A stretch of 47,240 nt of DNA from Shewanella sp. MBTL60-007. GTDB taxonomy: Bacteria; Pseudomonadota; Gammaproteobacteria; Enterobacterales; Shewanellaceae. Made by a program: the position numbers and the translations under genes. Shown here piece after piece: positions 17,193 to 26,021 of the stretch. The notes beneath the pieces were generated by a model. It did not search any database and had not been told where the DNA came from. It worked only from the letters and a program-made list of their open reading frames with translations. The stretch covers positions 1 through 47,240 of the forward strand of contig NZ_BPET01000049.1 in NCBI RefSeq assembly GCF_019654915.1. The letters run 5' to 3'. Within the stretch, counting starts at the first letter, position 1. Every line of letters starts with the position of its first letter.

Positions 17193-18386
17193 ATGTTCAA
17201 CAAATTGACCGCTATGCCAGCCGATCCCATCTTAGGTTTGCTGACTAAATACCGTGAAGACACCCACCCTCAAAAAGTCGATTTAGGCGTTGGCGTCTAT
17301 AAAGATGAAGCTGGGCACACGCCAATTCTCACCTGCGTGAAAAAAGCCGAGAAGTTCCGATTAGATACAGAGTCAACCAAAGTTTACATAGGCCCCACCG
17401 GTTCGGCTGACTTTAATCGCTTGATGTCAGAACTTGCTTTTGGCGCAGATCACCCTGCAATTATCGCCAATCGCGTACGAACAGTTTCAACGCCAGGTGG
17501 CACTGGCGCATTAAGGGTTGCTGCGGACTTTATCAAGCGTTGCAACCCAAATGCAGTCCTCTGGGTAAGCGATCCAACTTGGGCCAATCACACCGGATTA
17601 TTTGAAGCTGCTGGTATAACCGTAAAAACCTACCCTTATTACGACTACGAAACCAAAACATTGAAGTTTGATGAGATGAAAGCTGCGCTATCCCATGTGA
17701 GCGCTGACGATGTCGTACTGCTACACGCATGTTGCCATAATCCAAGCGGTGCTGACTTATCTCCAGCACAATGGGATGAGATTATCGACCTCACTGTCGA
17801 TAAAGGCTTTACTCCACTCATCGATATGGCTTACCAAGGATTTGGAGATGGCGTAGATGAAGATGCCTACGGTGTGCGTAAGATGGCAGCAAAGGTCGAG
17901 AACATGATCCTTTGTAGCTCATGTTCAAAGAATTTCGGCTTATATCGTGAACGCATCGGTGCCTGCACGATAATTGGTAGTGACACGACACGTGCAGATA
18001 TCGCCTTTTCAGTGCTCTTATATGTAGTACGTTGTATCTACTCAATGCCACCGGCACATGGTGCCGCCATTGTTGAAACCATTCTTGGTTCAGAAGAGCT
18101 AAAGCAAGAGTGGCTAGATGAGCTTAAAGTGATGCGCGAGCGAATTAATGGCAACCGCGCCATGCTAGTGAGCAAACTGAAAGAAAAAGGTGTTCAACGT
18201 AACTTTGACTTTATTGCAGAGCAAAAAGGCATGTTCTCCTTCCTTGGGATAACGCCTGCACAGGTAGCCGAACTTCAAGAGCATTACAGCGTATATATGG
18301 TGGACTCTAGTCGCATCAGTATCGCAGGGATCGGCACTGGTAATGTTGATTACCTCGCAGAGTCGATTGCTAAAGTGATCTCTTAA
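17193..18386 (+). CDS. aspC: aspartate / aromatic amino-acid aminotransferase
   Basis: This PLP-dependent fold-type I enzyme transfers amino groups between aspartate (or aromatic amino acids) and 2-oxoglutarate. The 397-aa protein starts MFNKLTAMPADPILGL and has GTGALRVAADF, CCHNPSGADL and the PLP lysine K246 in CSSCSKNFGLYRERIGAC. The ATG at 17193 aligns with E. coli AspC and has AAAAGGT upstream; a GTG at 17163 gives ten extra residues without support. Aspartate versus aromatic preference (AspC or TyrB) cannot be settled from sequence alone. Its place between aroA and serC suits amino-acid synthesis. Confidence 0.85.
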   Translation: MFNKLTAMPADPILGLLTKYREDTHPQKVDLGVGVYKDEAGHTPILTCVKKAEKFRLDTESTKVYIGPTGSADFNRLMSELAFGADHPAIIANRVRTVSTPGGTGALRVAADFIKRCNPNAVLWVSDPTWANHTGLFEAAGITVKTYPYYDYETKTLKFDEMKAALSHVSADDVVLLHACCHNPSGADLSPAQWDEIIDLTVDKGFTPLIDMAYQGFGDGVDEDAYGVRKMAAKVENMILCSSCSKNFGLYRERIGACTIIGSDTTRADIAFSVLLYVVRCIYSMPPAHGAAIVETILGSEELKQEWLDELKVMRERINGNRAMLVSKLKEKGVQRNFDFIAEQKGMFSFLGITPAQVAELQEHYSVYMVDSSRISIAGIGTGNVDYLAESIAKVIS

Positions 18387-18424
18387 GGTTCAGCGACTTA
18401 ATAAGCTTTAAAACAATTACAATT

Positions 18425-18458
18425 AAAAAGCCGATAATATCTATATTATCGGCTTTTT
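18425..18458. terminator. bidirectional terminator between aminotransferase and serC
   Basis: AAAAAGCCGATAATAT (18425-18440) and ATATTATCGGCTTTTT (18443-18458) are perfectly complementary, giving a long stem with A and T tracts on both sides. It ends both convergent genes. Confidence 0.92.
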
Positions 18459-18477
18459 CGTCAAAGGATTGATGGGA

Positions 18478-19569
18478 TTAGCTATGTTTTGCAGCAAACG
18501 CCTTCATAAATTCGACTAGGGTATCCACCCCTTCTAATGGCATTGCATTGTAGATACTTGCGCGCATACCACCCACACTGCGGTGACCTTTAAGCGCAAC
18601 AAGACCAGCCGCTTGAGCCTCTGCTAGGAACTGACTATCCAGCTCAGAATTAGTTAGCTGGAACGTTACATTCATACGGCTACGATTTTCTTTAGCCACA
18701 CCACTCAAGTAGAAATCCAGCTCATCGATACATTGATAGAGTCGTTTCGCCTTCTCAATATTGAGCTTCTCCATTTCGGCAACACCACCTACCTGTTTCA
18801 ACCAGCTAAATACTTCAGCCGCTAAGTACCAAGCAAAAGTTGGTGGTGTGTTGTACATAGAATCGTTTTCTACTGCTAATCGGTAATCCATAATTGACGA
18901 TTGTGGCAGACTCGGCAATGCCAGCAGGTCATCTCGGACGATTACAATACTTAAACCCGATGGCCCAATATTCTTTTGCGCGCCCGCATAGATTAACCCA
19001 AACTGGCTAACATCAATTTTACGCGACAGAATATTCGACGACATATCGGCAATGACAGGCCACGGACTATTTATGCTTTCAAAAATTTCGATACCATCTA
19101 CAGTCTCGTTTGGGCAGTAATGTACGTAGCGATAATCTTTGTCTATTAGATTCAAATCAGGCAGGTTAACTTGATTCAGACCGCCTACACTTTGTACGAT
19201 TTGTAAAGTATCAATGTTTTGTTTACCAGCCAACTTTTCGGCTTCTTCTGCCGCCGCTTTTGACCAGCTACCGTCTACCAAATAAAGCGCCTTACCGTCG
19301 TTGCCGAGAAAATTATTCACAACAGCAGAAAATTGACCTCGACCGCCGCCGTGCATAAATAACACGTGGTAATTACTCGGAATATCCATTAACTGGCGTA
19401 AATCAGATTCTGCTTGCTCGGTTAACGCGATAAATTCCTTACTGCGATGACTTACTTCCATTACGGAAACACCTTGGTCATTCCAGTTTAGTAGTTCTTT
19501 CTGAGCCTTTTGCATTACAGCGGTTGGCAACATGGCTGGGCCTGCACAGAAGTTGAAAATCGCGCTCAC
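18478..19569 (-). CDS. serC: phosphoserine aminotransferase
   Basis: SerC makes 3-phosphoserine from 3-phosphohydroxypyruvate (serine synthesis) and serves the pyridoxal phosphate pathway. The 363-aa protein is full length, beginning with NFCAGPAMLP. It has HGGGRGQF (73-80) at the cofactor site and the PLP lysine K199 in YAGAQKNIGPSG. It is convergent with the aminotransferase gene and shares its terminator. The usual serC-aroA adjacency is interrupted here. Confidence 0.97.
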   Translation of the reverse strand: MSAIFNFCAGPAMLPTAVMQKAQKELLNWNDQGVSVMEVSHRSKEFIALTEQAESDLRQLMDIPSNYHVLFMHGGGRGQFSAVVNNFLGNDGKALYLVDGSWSKAAAEEAEKLAGKQNIDTLQIVQSVGGLNQVNLPDLNLIDKDYRYVHYCPNETVDGIEIFESINSPWPVIADMSSNILSRKIDVSQFGLIYAGAQKNIGPSGLSIVIVRDDLLALPSLPQSSIMDYRLAVENDSMYNTPPTFAWYLAAEVFSWLKQVGGVAEMEKLNIEKAKRLYQCIDELDFYLSGVAKENRSRMNVTFQLTNSELDSQFLAEAQAAGLVALKGHRSVGGMRASIYNAMPLEGVDTLVEFMKAFAAKHS

Positions 19570-19930
19570 AGTATTGTCCTTCTATTATATTTAGTAGAAA
19601 CATTAGGGTATTAGTATTCTTTACAGCAGTATATCCCAACTTATTGGCAGCTAACATGAAAATATCGAATAACCGTGATCAGTTTTAATCTAAGCAGGTC
19701 ACTATTTTTTAATTTTAGTGTCTGCATTTTGTTAGCGTAATGGTTAGAATACGACTCAGGTTAGAGTAAGTCGCGATATGTTGTATATAACCCATTTAAT
19801 ACATTGCGCACTCGAGATCTAGACTGGGTAATTAGCATTACCAAACACGACTGACATAAATGGCATTTTCAGTAGTAAAGTCTAAAAAACATACTAAACA
19901 GACCGTTTTAACGGCACATTGGATCTGTAC
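19570..19930. other. 361-bp divergent intergenic region
   Basis: No gene seen. It separates the start of serC (minus) from the serine hydrolase gene (plus) and should hold both promoters. A stretch around 19733-19760 resembles a tRNA D-arm but has no acceptor stem (see rejected items). Confidence 0.4.
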
Positions 19931-21088
19931 ATGCGTTTAAAATCTATATTCTTGGCTGGCTCCTTATCTATAGGGTCTTTCTTTCCACTACAGCAACTTT
20001 ACGCAACAGAGTCGCAATATACCGATCTTTCTAATACCTTCAAAAAACGCTTTAACCATGAATTAAAAGTGTCCAAAGTTCCCGGTGGAGCCTTTGTGAT
20101 TGTCGAAGCCGATAATGTTTTAAAACTGGGGACCTACGGCAAAAGAGTCAAAGGCGGCAACCAAAACGTTAATCCTGATACTGTATTTCGACTTGCATCA
20201 GTCTCCAAAACCTTTGCCGGCACACTCGCCTCAATGTTAGTCGAAGAAGGTAAGCTGGACTGGCAACAACCTATAGTGAGCTATTTACCGGAATTCACCT
20301 TGGCTGAGCAGCAAAATGCGGCACAGATTAATCTTGGCCACATTATTGGCCATAGCACTGGCTTAATGCCAAATAGTTATGACAATCTCATCAATGCTAA
20401 TGTCAATTTCACTAAGATTGTCAGTAAATTCGATGAGCTAACGCCGATCTGTCAACCTGGTGTTTGTTACGGTTATCAAAATGTCGCCTTTTCCTTCATC
20501 GAGCGCGCCATAGAACAACAATCGACCTTCAGCTATGCAAACTTTATTCAGAAACGAATTTTTTCACCTTTGAGTATGAGTACTGCCTCGGTTGGTTACC
20601 ACGCTTTTCTAAATACAAGCAACCGAGCAGAGCCCCATGTTAAAACTAAATCAGGCTTTAGAAAGGTAAAAGTCAAACCCAACTATTATCAGCTAGCCCC
20701 TGCTGCTGGGGTCAATGCAAGTATTAACGATCTTTCAAAATGGCTGATGGCCAATTTAGGGCAAAACCCTGAGGTCATTTCCGCCAATATCATTGAAGAT
20801 TTAACCACGCCAGGGGTAAAGACCACTAAAGAACTACGGCGCAGAGATTGGCGGCCCTACCTTGATAGTGCATATTACGGTAAAGGCTGGCGAGTCTATG
20901 AGTTTAATGGCCATCCGCTCATCTACCATGCTGGTTGGGTAGCAGGTTATGTAGCAGAAGTCTCCTACTCTCCGGAACTGAATATTGGAATGGCGATGTT
21001 ACTCAATGGAGAATCGAGAGTCATTGCTAAATTAAGTGCAGAGTTTTGGCGCGATGCATTTAAACAAGCTGACAAGCTAGGTATTTAA
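19931..21088 (+). CDS. serine beta-lactamase-like hydrolase (class C / EstB type), secreted
   Basis: The 385-aa protein (ATG at 19931; TTG at 19919 is less likely) has a signal peptide ending near QQLYA, so it acts in the periplasm or outside. It has the three active-site elements of the beta-lactamase/DD-peptidase fold: S90-V-S-K93, Y182-Q-N184 and, near the C-terminus, YHAGWVAG in place of KTG. HAG is usual in esterases and peptidases of this family, so hydrolysis of esters or peptides is as likely as beta-lactam cleavage. A Cys pair (PICQPGVC) just before the YxN motif may form a disulphide. It is transcribed alone and ends at the terminator at 21127. Confidence 0.85.
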   Translation: MRLKSIFLAGSLSIGSFFPLQQLYATESQYTDLSNTFKKRFNHELKVSKVPGGAFVIVEADNVLKLGTYGKRVKGGNQNVNPDTVFRLASVSKTFAGTLASMLVEEGKLDWQQPIVSYLPEFTLAEQQNAAQINLGHIIGHSTGLMPNSYDNLINANVNFTKIVSKFDELTPICQPGVCYGYQNVAFSFIERAIEQQSTFSYANFIQKRIFSPLSMSTASVGYHAFLNTSNRAEPHVKTKSGFRKVKVKPNYYQLAPAAGVNASINDLSKWLMANLGQNPEVISANIIEDLTTPGVKTTKELRRRDWRPYLDSAYYGKGWRVYEFNGHPLIYHAGWVAGYVAEVSYSPELNIGMAMLLNGESRVIAKLSAEFWRDAFKQADKLGI

Positions 21089-21126
21089 CATTGTAGTGGC
21101 GGCTTTAGTCCTATAAGACCAGCAAC

Positions 21127-21155
21127 AAAAAAGGATGCCAATGGCATCCTTTTTT
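21127..21155. terminator. bidirectional terminator between the hydrolase and gyrA
   Basis: AAAAAAGGATGCC and GGCATCCTTTTTT form a strong stem with A and T tracts, between convergent genes that end at 21088 and 21190. Confidence 0.9.
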
Positions 21156-21189
21156 AGTCACATTAATAAAGCATCAAGCTTGATGTATA

Positions 21190-23901
21190 TTAATCTTCAG
21201 TTTTTGGTGTTTCAGTGCTATCGGCTTCGCTGTTGACTGCTTCTGCTTGAACTTCAGTTTCAGCAGAGCTTTCAACGATGATCGGGTTACCCTCTTCATC
21301 AAGCTCAATTTCTGGCGCCTGGATCTCATCGATGCGCTGTAGGCCAACTACTTTCTCATCTTCAGCAGTACGGATAATAGTCACACCTTGAGTGTTACGA
21401 CCTATTGTCGAAACGCCCTCTGCTGGTGTTCTAACCAAGGTACCTTTGTTGCTGATCAACATGATTTCATCGTTGCTGCCAACTTGAACGGCGCCAACTA
21501 CTGCGCCATTACGCTCGCTAACCTTGATAGAAACCACACCCTTAGTACCACGACTCTTAGCTGGGTATTCAGACAGTTCAGTACGCTTACCGTATCCGTT
21601 TTCGGTTACTGTTAAGATCGCGCCATCACCCTTAGGTACGATTAGCGATACAACAGTTTGGCCGTCTTCAAGCTTAATACCGCGAACACCGGTTGCAGTA
21701 CGTCCCATGGCACGCAGAGCAATCACTTCTTCGCCAGTCTCTGGATCGATCTTCACTTCACCCGTCTCAGAACTACGCGCTTTTTCGTTAAATCGAACCA
21801 CTTTACCTTCGTTTGAGAACAACATGATGTCGTCATTACCATCGGTAATATCAACACCAATTAGCTGATCACCATCTTTCAGGTTAACTGCAATGATGCC
21901 GTTTGCGCGAGGGTTACTATAAGCTGTCAAGGCCGTCTTCTTCACGGTACCGTGAGAAGTTGCCATGATGATATACTTATCTTCAGCATATTCGCGTACA
22001 GGTAGAATCGCGGTGATACGCTCACCTTCTGCCAATGGCAGTAAGTTAACAATCGGGCGACCACGGGCTGTACGACTCGCCAATGGCAATTGATATACCT
22101 TCAACCAGTACATCTTACCAAAGTCAGAGAAACACAAGATGGTGTCGTGGGTATTGGCAACTAATAGTTTCTCAACGAAATCTTCGTCTTTAACCTTAGT
22201 TGCGGCTTTACCCTTACCACCACGACGCTGTGCTTGATAGTCAGACAGAGCCTGATACTTGGCGTAGCCTAAGTGTGACAGTGTTACTACAACATCTTCT
22301 TCATTGATAAGATCTTCAAGGCTCATATCAACTTCATTAGCGTTGATCACAGTGCGTCGCGCATCACCAAAGTTTTCAAGTACTTCTTCAAGTTCTTCTT
22401 TGATTACTTCCATCAAGCGCTGTGGGCTGCTTAGGATAAGTAGTAATGCTGCAATAACCTCTAACAGTTCTTCGTATTCAGCAATGATCTTGTCATGCTC
22501 TAGACCCGTTAGACGGTGTAGGCGCAGTTCTAGAATCGCTTGAGCTTGCTGCTCAGTCAGGTAGTACTGACCATCACGAATACCGTATTCAGGTTCTAAC
22601 CACTCTGGACGCGCAGCATCATCGCCGGCTTTCTCAAGCATGCCTTTAACGTGGCCAAGCTCCCAGCCCTGTGCAACCAACTTAACTTTTGCTTCAGCAG
22701 GAGTTGGAGAGGCTTTGATCAAGGCAATGATCGGATCGATGTTAGCGAGTGCAACCGCTAATGCTTCTAGAATATGTGCTCTTTCACGGGCCTTACGCAG
22801 TTCAAATACGGTACGACGTGTGACGACTTCACGGCGGTGAAGGATAAAGCACTCTAGCATCTCTTTAAGGTTAAACAGTTTTGGCTGACCATTGGTCAGT
22901 GCAACCATGTTAATACCGAAAGAACACTGCATTTGAGTTTGTGCATATAGGTTATTAAGTACAACCTCACCCACTTCGCCACGCTTGATCTCGACAACGA
23001 TACGCATACCGTCTTTATCTGACTCGTCGCGTAGACCGCTAATACCTTCGATCTTCTTATCTTTTACCAGCTCAGCGATCTTTTCGATCAAACGCGCCTT
23101 GTTTACTTGATAAGGGATCTCATGAACGATAATACGCTCACGGCCATTCTCTTCCTCAATTTCAGCACGAGCACGCATAACGGCGCGACCACGACCTGTC
23201 TTATAAGCATCGATGATACCTTTACGGCCGTTGATAATTGCTGCTGTTGGGAAGTCTGGACCAGGGATGTGCTCCATCAACTGTTCAATTGACAGTGCTG
23301 GGTCTTCGATAAGTGCCAAACAGCCACTGATCACTTCATTTAAGTTGTGTGGCGGAATGTTAGTCGCCATACCAACCGCAATACCTGATGAACCGTTGAC
23401 TAACAGTGCTGGGATTCGGGTCGGTAATACCGCTGGAATAAATTCTGTGCCGTCGTAGTTAGGGACGAAATCAACCGTCTCTTTATCTAAGTCAGCCAAT
23501 AGCTGGTGCGCTAACTTGTCCATACGGATTTCGGTATAACGCATTGCCGCTGCCGCATCGCCGTCAACGGAACCGAAGTTACCTTGACCATCGATTAACG
23601 GATAACGCATGGAAAATGGCTGAGCCAGACGAACAATCGTGTCATAAACAGCCGTATCACCGTGTGGGTGATATTTACCGATTACGTCACCAACGACACG
23701 GGCAGACTTTTTATAAGGCTTGTTCCAGTCGTTCTTCAATTCATTCATCGCGAATAGCACGCGGCGATGTACAGGCTTAAGGCCGTCTCGAACGTCAGGC
23801 AGTGCGCGACCAACGATTACGCTCATGGCGTAATCTAAGTATGAATTCTTTAATTCGTCTTCAATATTAATTGGTGTTATAGATGAAGCCAGATCAGTCA
23901 T
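21190..23901 (-). CDS. gyrA: DNA gyrase subunit A
   Basis: GyrA forms the DNA breakage-reunion part of gyrase, which adds negative supercoils. The 903-aa protein is complete: an N-terminal winged helix and tower with catalytic Y122 (R121-Y122), then six beta-pinwheel blades including the GyrA-box QRRGGKGK. The C-terminal tail is acidic, with repeated E, D and S. The quinolone-determining region reads HPHGDTAVYD: position 83 is Thr (Ser in E. coli; Thr occurs naturally in some genera) and 87 is Asp, so no classic resistance change is seen. It is divergent from ubiG, as in relatives. Confidence 0.98.
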   Translation of the reverse strand: MTDLASSITPINIEDELKNSYLDYAMSVIVGRALPDVRDGLKPVHRRVLFAMNELKNDWNKPYKKSARVVGDVIGKYHPHGDTAVYDTIVRLAQPFSMRYPLIDGQGNFGSVDGDAAAAMRYTEIRMDKLAHQLLADLDKETVDFVPNYDGTEFIPAVLPTRIPALLVNGSSGIAVGMATNIPPHNLNEVISGCLALIEDPALSIEQLMEHIPGPDFPTAAIINGRKGIIDAYKTGRGRAVMRARAEIEEENGRERIIVHEIPYQVNKARLIEKIAELVKDKKIEGISGLRDESDKDGMRIVVEIKRGEVGEVVLNNLYAQTQMQCSFGINMVALTNGQPKLFNLKEMLECFILHRREVVTRRTVFELRKARERAHILEALAVALANIDPIIALIKASPTPAEAKVKLVAQGWELGHVKGMLEKAGDDAARPEWLEPEYGIRDGQYYLTEQQAQAILELRLHRLTGLEHDKIIAEYEELLEVIAALLLILSSPQRLMEVIKEELEEVLENFGDARRTVINANEVDMSLEDLINEEDVVVTLSHLGYAKYQALSDYQAQRRGGKGKAATKVKDEDFVEKLLVANTHDTILCFSDFGKMYWLKVYQLPLASRTARGRPIVNLLPLAEGERITAILPVREYAEDKYIIMATSHGTVKKTALTAYSNPRANGIIAVNLKDGDQLIGVDITDGNDDIMLFSNEGKVVRFNEKARSSETGEVKIDPETGEEVIALRAMGRTATGVRGIKLEDGQTVVSLIVPKGDGAILTVTENGYGKRTELSEYPAKSRGTKGVVSIKVSERNGAVVGAVQVGSNDEIMLISNKGTLVRTPAEGVSTIGRNTQGVTIIRTAEDEKVVGLQRIDEIQAPEIELDEEGNPIIVESSAETEVQAEAVNSEADSTETPKTED

Positions 23902-23929
23902 AAACTGCTCGATCCCCTGAAATTTAGCG

Positions 23930-23983
23930 AGCTATTTCTATTTCCTAAAATAGCTAAGCTTGAAAACGTGATTTGGCATTCTA
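23930..23983 (-). promoter_or_regulatory. gyrA leader hairpin and extended -10-like element
   Basis: An inverted repeat AGCTATTT (23930-23937) / AAATAGCT (23948-23955) lies in the leader. On the minus strand TGTTAGAAT (23978-23986) resembles an extended -10 promoter element. Upstream of it no good -35 was found. Supercoiling control of gyrA usually acts at the -10 region, but that is inference. Confidence 0.3.
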
Positions 23984-24136
23984 ACACAGTTATTTAATGG
24001 CGCTAGACCCAAATATCGATTCATTTTAAATAACCAGATAAAGTCAATTCACTTGATTAAAATCAAGGCATAGGCGCAATAAATCACCACTTTGTTCCAC
24101 AAAATCATAACTTGTTTGTTTCTTGCCACTATTCAT

Positions 24137-24142
24137 TATAAT
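24137..24142 (+). promoter_or_regulatory. ubiG -10 element
   Basis: TATAAT at 24137-24142 lies about 40 bp before the ubiG start. The best -35 is TTGTTT with a rather long 19-bp spacer. Confidence 0.4.
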
Positions 24143-24181
24143 CTGAGCTAAATACGGATTTGTCACTGTGAGGTAATTAAA

Positions 24182-24892
24182 GTGCAAACACATAGCAATG
24201 TTGATCCACAAGAGATCGCGAAGTTTGAAAAGATGGCCGCTACTTGGTGGGACCCCAAAGGTGAATTTAAGCCGCTACACAACTTAAATCCACTACGTCT
24301 TAACTATATTGATCAAACCGCTGGTGGCATTTTTGGTAAGCAGGTACTGGATGTCGGTTGCGGTGGTGGTATTTTATCTGAAAGCATGGCAAGAATCGGC
24401 GCCCATGTAACCGGGCTCGATATGGGAGAAGAGCCCCTTGATGTTGCTAGACTTCACGCCTTAGAAACGGGTGTGGAGATAAACTATATAAAGAACACTG
24501 CCGAAGCACATCGCGATGAACATCGTGGTCATTATGATGTAGTGACGTGTATGGAGATGCTTGAGCATGTCCCTAACCCTAGTTCGGTCATTCAAGCCTG
24601 CGCCGATATGGTCAAACCTGGCGGATATGTGTTCTTCTCAACTATTAACCGTAATCTACGTGCCTATGTTGAAACCATTCTAGGTGCTGAATATGTACTA
24701 AAGATGCTACCTGTTGGCACTCACGATCATAATAAATTTATTAAACCATCAGAGCTTATTGAGCTGGCTGAAAATGCAGAGCTGTTTTGTAAAGATGCTT
24801 GTGGGATCACCTATAATCCGATTACCGATATCTTTAGGTATACCAAAAGTCTTGAAGTTAACTACATGATTGCGACAGTTAAGAATGACTAA
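24182..24892 (+). CDS. ubiG: bifunctional ubiquinone O-methyltransferase
   Basis: UbiG performs both SAM-dependent O-methylations in ubiquinone synthesis, at the inner membrane face. The 236-aa protein has the SAM motif LDVGCGGGILSESMA, and the UbiG-typical KFEKMAATWWDPKGEFKPLH start and HDHNKFIKPSEL near the end. The start is GTG at 24182 with TGAGG upstream, the only start giving the standard N-terminus. Its last 8 bp overlap the next gene, so the two are translationally coupled. Confidence 0.96.
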   Translation: MQTHSNVDPQEIAKFEKMAATWWDPKGEFKPLHNLNPLRLNYIDQTAGGIFGKQVLDVGCGGGILSESMARIGAHVTGLDMGEEPLDVARLHALETGVEINYIKNTAEAHRDEHRGHYDVVTCMEMLEHVPNPSSVIQACADMVKPGGYVFFSTINRNLRAYVETILGAEYVLKMLPVGTHDHNKFIKPSELIELAENAELFCKDACGITYNPITDIFRYTKSLEVNYMIATVKND

Positions 24893-25562
24893 GGCTGAAG
24901 CATTAAAAATCAAAGGCGTACTGTTTGATCTAGATGGTACGCTGGCCGATACTGCGCCCGATATGATTGAAGCGCTCAATATGAGTTTAGAAGCCTTAGG
25001 CCACTCGCGTGTACCGTTTGAACAAATCCGCGACAGTGCGTCTCATGGCAGTATTGCAATGATTAAAGCCGCCCTGCCAGCCATTGAAGAACAGTATATT
25101 GCTCAGTTACAGCAATCGCTTTTTGATCATTATGAGTTGATTAACGGCGACGACTGCAAACTGTTTAATGGGTTAGATAGACTATTGGATAGACTGAATC
25201 ATTTAGCCATTCCCTATGGCGTAGTCACCAATAAACCAGCACGCTTTTCACGCCCGCTTTTAAACAGATTAGGCCTTACGGCCCAAATGCCGGCGGTGAT
25301 TAGTGGCGACACAACCCTTTACGCTAAGCCCCATACCGCACCTATGCACTTAGCCGCTCAGCAGCTAAAAGTCCTCCCAGAGCATATCCTTTATCTTGGT
25401 GATGCAGAGCGCGACCTTATTGCGGCAAAAGCGGCCAATATGATCTCAGGGCTTGCACTATGGGGTTATATTGGTGCCAATGATGATGTTTCGCTTTGGC
25501 CTGCTGATCTCAGTTTTGAGACTGGCGATCATTTAGCAGACTTTTTTACACTTGCTCAGTAG
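24885..25562 (+). CDS. HAD-IA phosphatase (phosphoglycolate phosphatase / MupP-like)
   Basis: The 225-aa HAD-family hydrolase has the nucleophile motif D15-L-D17-G-T, a helical cap for small phosphorylated substrates, VVTNKP (motif II) and LYLGDAERDLIAAKAA (motif IV). I chose ATG 24885 over TTG 24870. It overlaps ubiG by 8 bp. In Pseudomonas the gene next to ubiG encodes MupP, N-acetylmuramate 6-phosphate phosphatase of cell-wall recycling, so MupP activity is a plausible alternative to 2-phosphoglycolate hydrolysis (Gph). Sequence alone does not decide. It ends at the hairpin at 25634. Confidence 0.82.
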   Translation: MTKAEALKIKGVLFDLDGTLADTAPDMIEALNMSLEALGHSRVPFEQIRDSASHGSIAMIKAALPAIEEQYIAQLQQSLFDHYELINGDDCKLFNGLDRLLDRLNHLAIPYGVVTNKPARFSRPLLNRLGLTAQMPAVISGDTTLYAKPHTAPMHLAAQQLKVLPEHILYLGDAERDLIAAKAANMISGLALWGYIGANDDVSLWPADLSFETGDHLADFFTLAQ

Positions 25563-25633
25563 AATTAACTTTACAGCTGAACAAGTTTTCAACTCTAAAG
25601 TGCTAGGCTTGAATACTTCACACTAATAGTTGT

Positions 25634-25687
25634 AAAAATGTTCTGCTTAGATCGCTCAAGTAAGTGGCGATCTGACAGAACATTTTT
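25634..25687 (+). terminator. terminator after the HAD phosphatase gene
   Basis: AAAAATGTTCTG (25634-25645) pairs with CAGAACATTTTT (25676-25687), with an inner stem AGATCGC/GCGATCT. The outer arm ends in TTTTT. Confidence 0.85.
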
Positions 25688-25766
25688 ATTTGTTTAATTG
25701 TTAACCTTTTAAAAGGAAATCAAACCAAAACAAGCTTTAACGGTTAGCCATTACTAACAGGTTCGA

Positions 25767-25786
25767 TTATCCTCAAGATATCCACA
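25767..25786 (+). promoter_or_regulatory. two DnaA-box-like sites upstream of nrdA
   Basis: TTATCCTCA (25767-25775) and ATATCCACA (25778-25786) each differ from the DnaA box TTATCCACA at one position. They lie 11 bp apart start to start and just upstream of the nrdA promoter. In E. coli nrdAB is controlled by DnaA through paired boxes upstream of the promoter, so function is plausible. Confidence 0.5.
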
Positions 25787-25807
25787 ACTTGTCCCCTAAA
25801 TTCCCAC

Positions 25808-25836
25808 TTGCAAAAAACCAACAACCTCACTATCTT
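25808..25836 (+). promoter_or_regulatory. nrdA sigma-70 promoter
   Basis: TTGCAA (25808-25813), a 17-bp spacer, then TATCTT (25831-25836). Predicted transcription start is near 25843, giving a leader of about 180 nt. The -10 lies inside the first NrdR-type box. Confidence 0.6.
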
Positions 25837-25871
25837 GTAGCTATTGAATCTCAAAACACCATATATAGTGT
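25825..25871 (+). promoter_or_regulatory. tandem NrdR-type boxes
   Basis: Box 2, ACACCATATATAGTGT (25856-25871), is a near-perfect NrdR palindrome. Box 1, CCTCACTATCTTGTAG (25825-25840), is a weaker match. They are 31 bp apart start to start, the known spacing of NrdR box pairs on ribonucleotide reductase promoters. Box 1 covers the -10 element. NrdR is an ATP/dATP-sensing repressor. Confidence 0.75.
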
Positions 25872-26021
25872 GTGAGTGATAGAGGTAGGCACTATTTAGT
25901 CGTTTGTGTCAACAAAAAGGAACTCCCCGATTTTCGGTTAAAATCTGTTTGTTTACAGGGAAACGTACGGTGCGCCTACACAGGTCACTTTCATAAATAT
26001 AAAAACCAAGGTTTATCGTTA

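Noticed and set aside
19733..19760. tRNA D-arm-like sequence (GTTAGCGTAATGGTTAGAAT)
   Set aside because: No matching acceptor stem, anticodon arm or T-arm could be built around it.
21400..23900. Fluoroquinolone-resistance change in gyrA (Thr at position 83)
   Set aside because: Thr83 is a natural wild-type state in several genera and Asp87 is unchanged, so there is no evidence for acquired resistance.
25940..26000. A stretch in the nrdA leader (AGGGAA...CGGTGCG) resembling a cobalamin riboswitch core
   Set aside because: The rest of the conserved core (CC-x-GC and GCCACTG boxes) and the expected length of about 200 nt are missing, and class Ia reductase here is explained by NrdR-type boxes.
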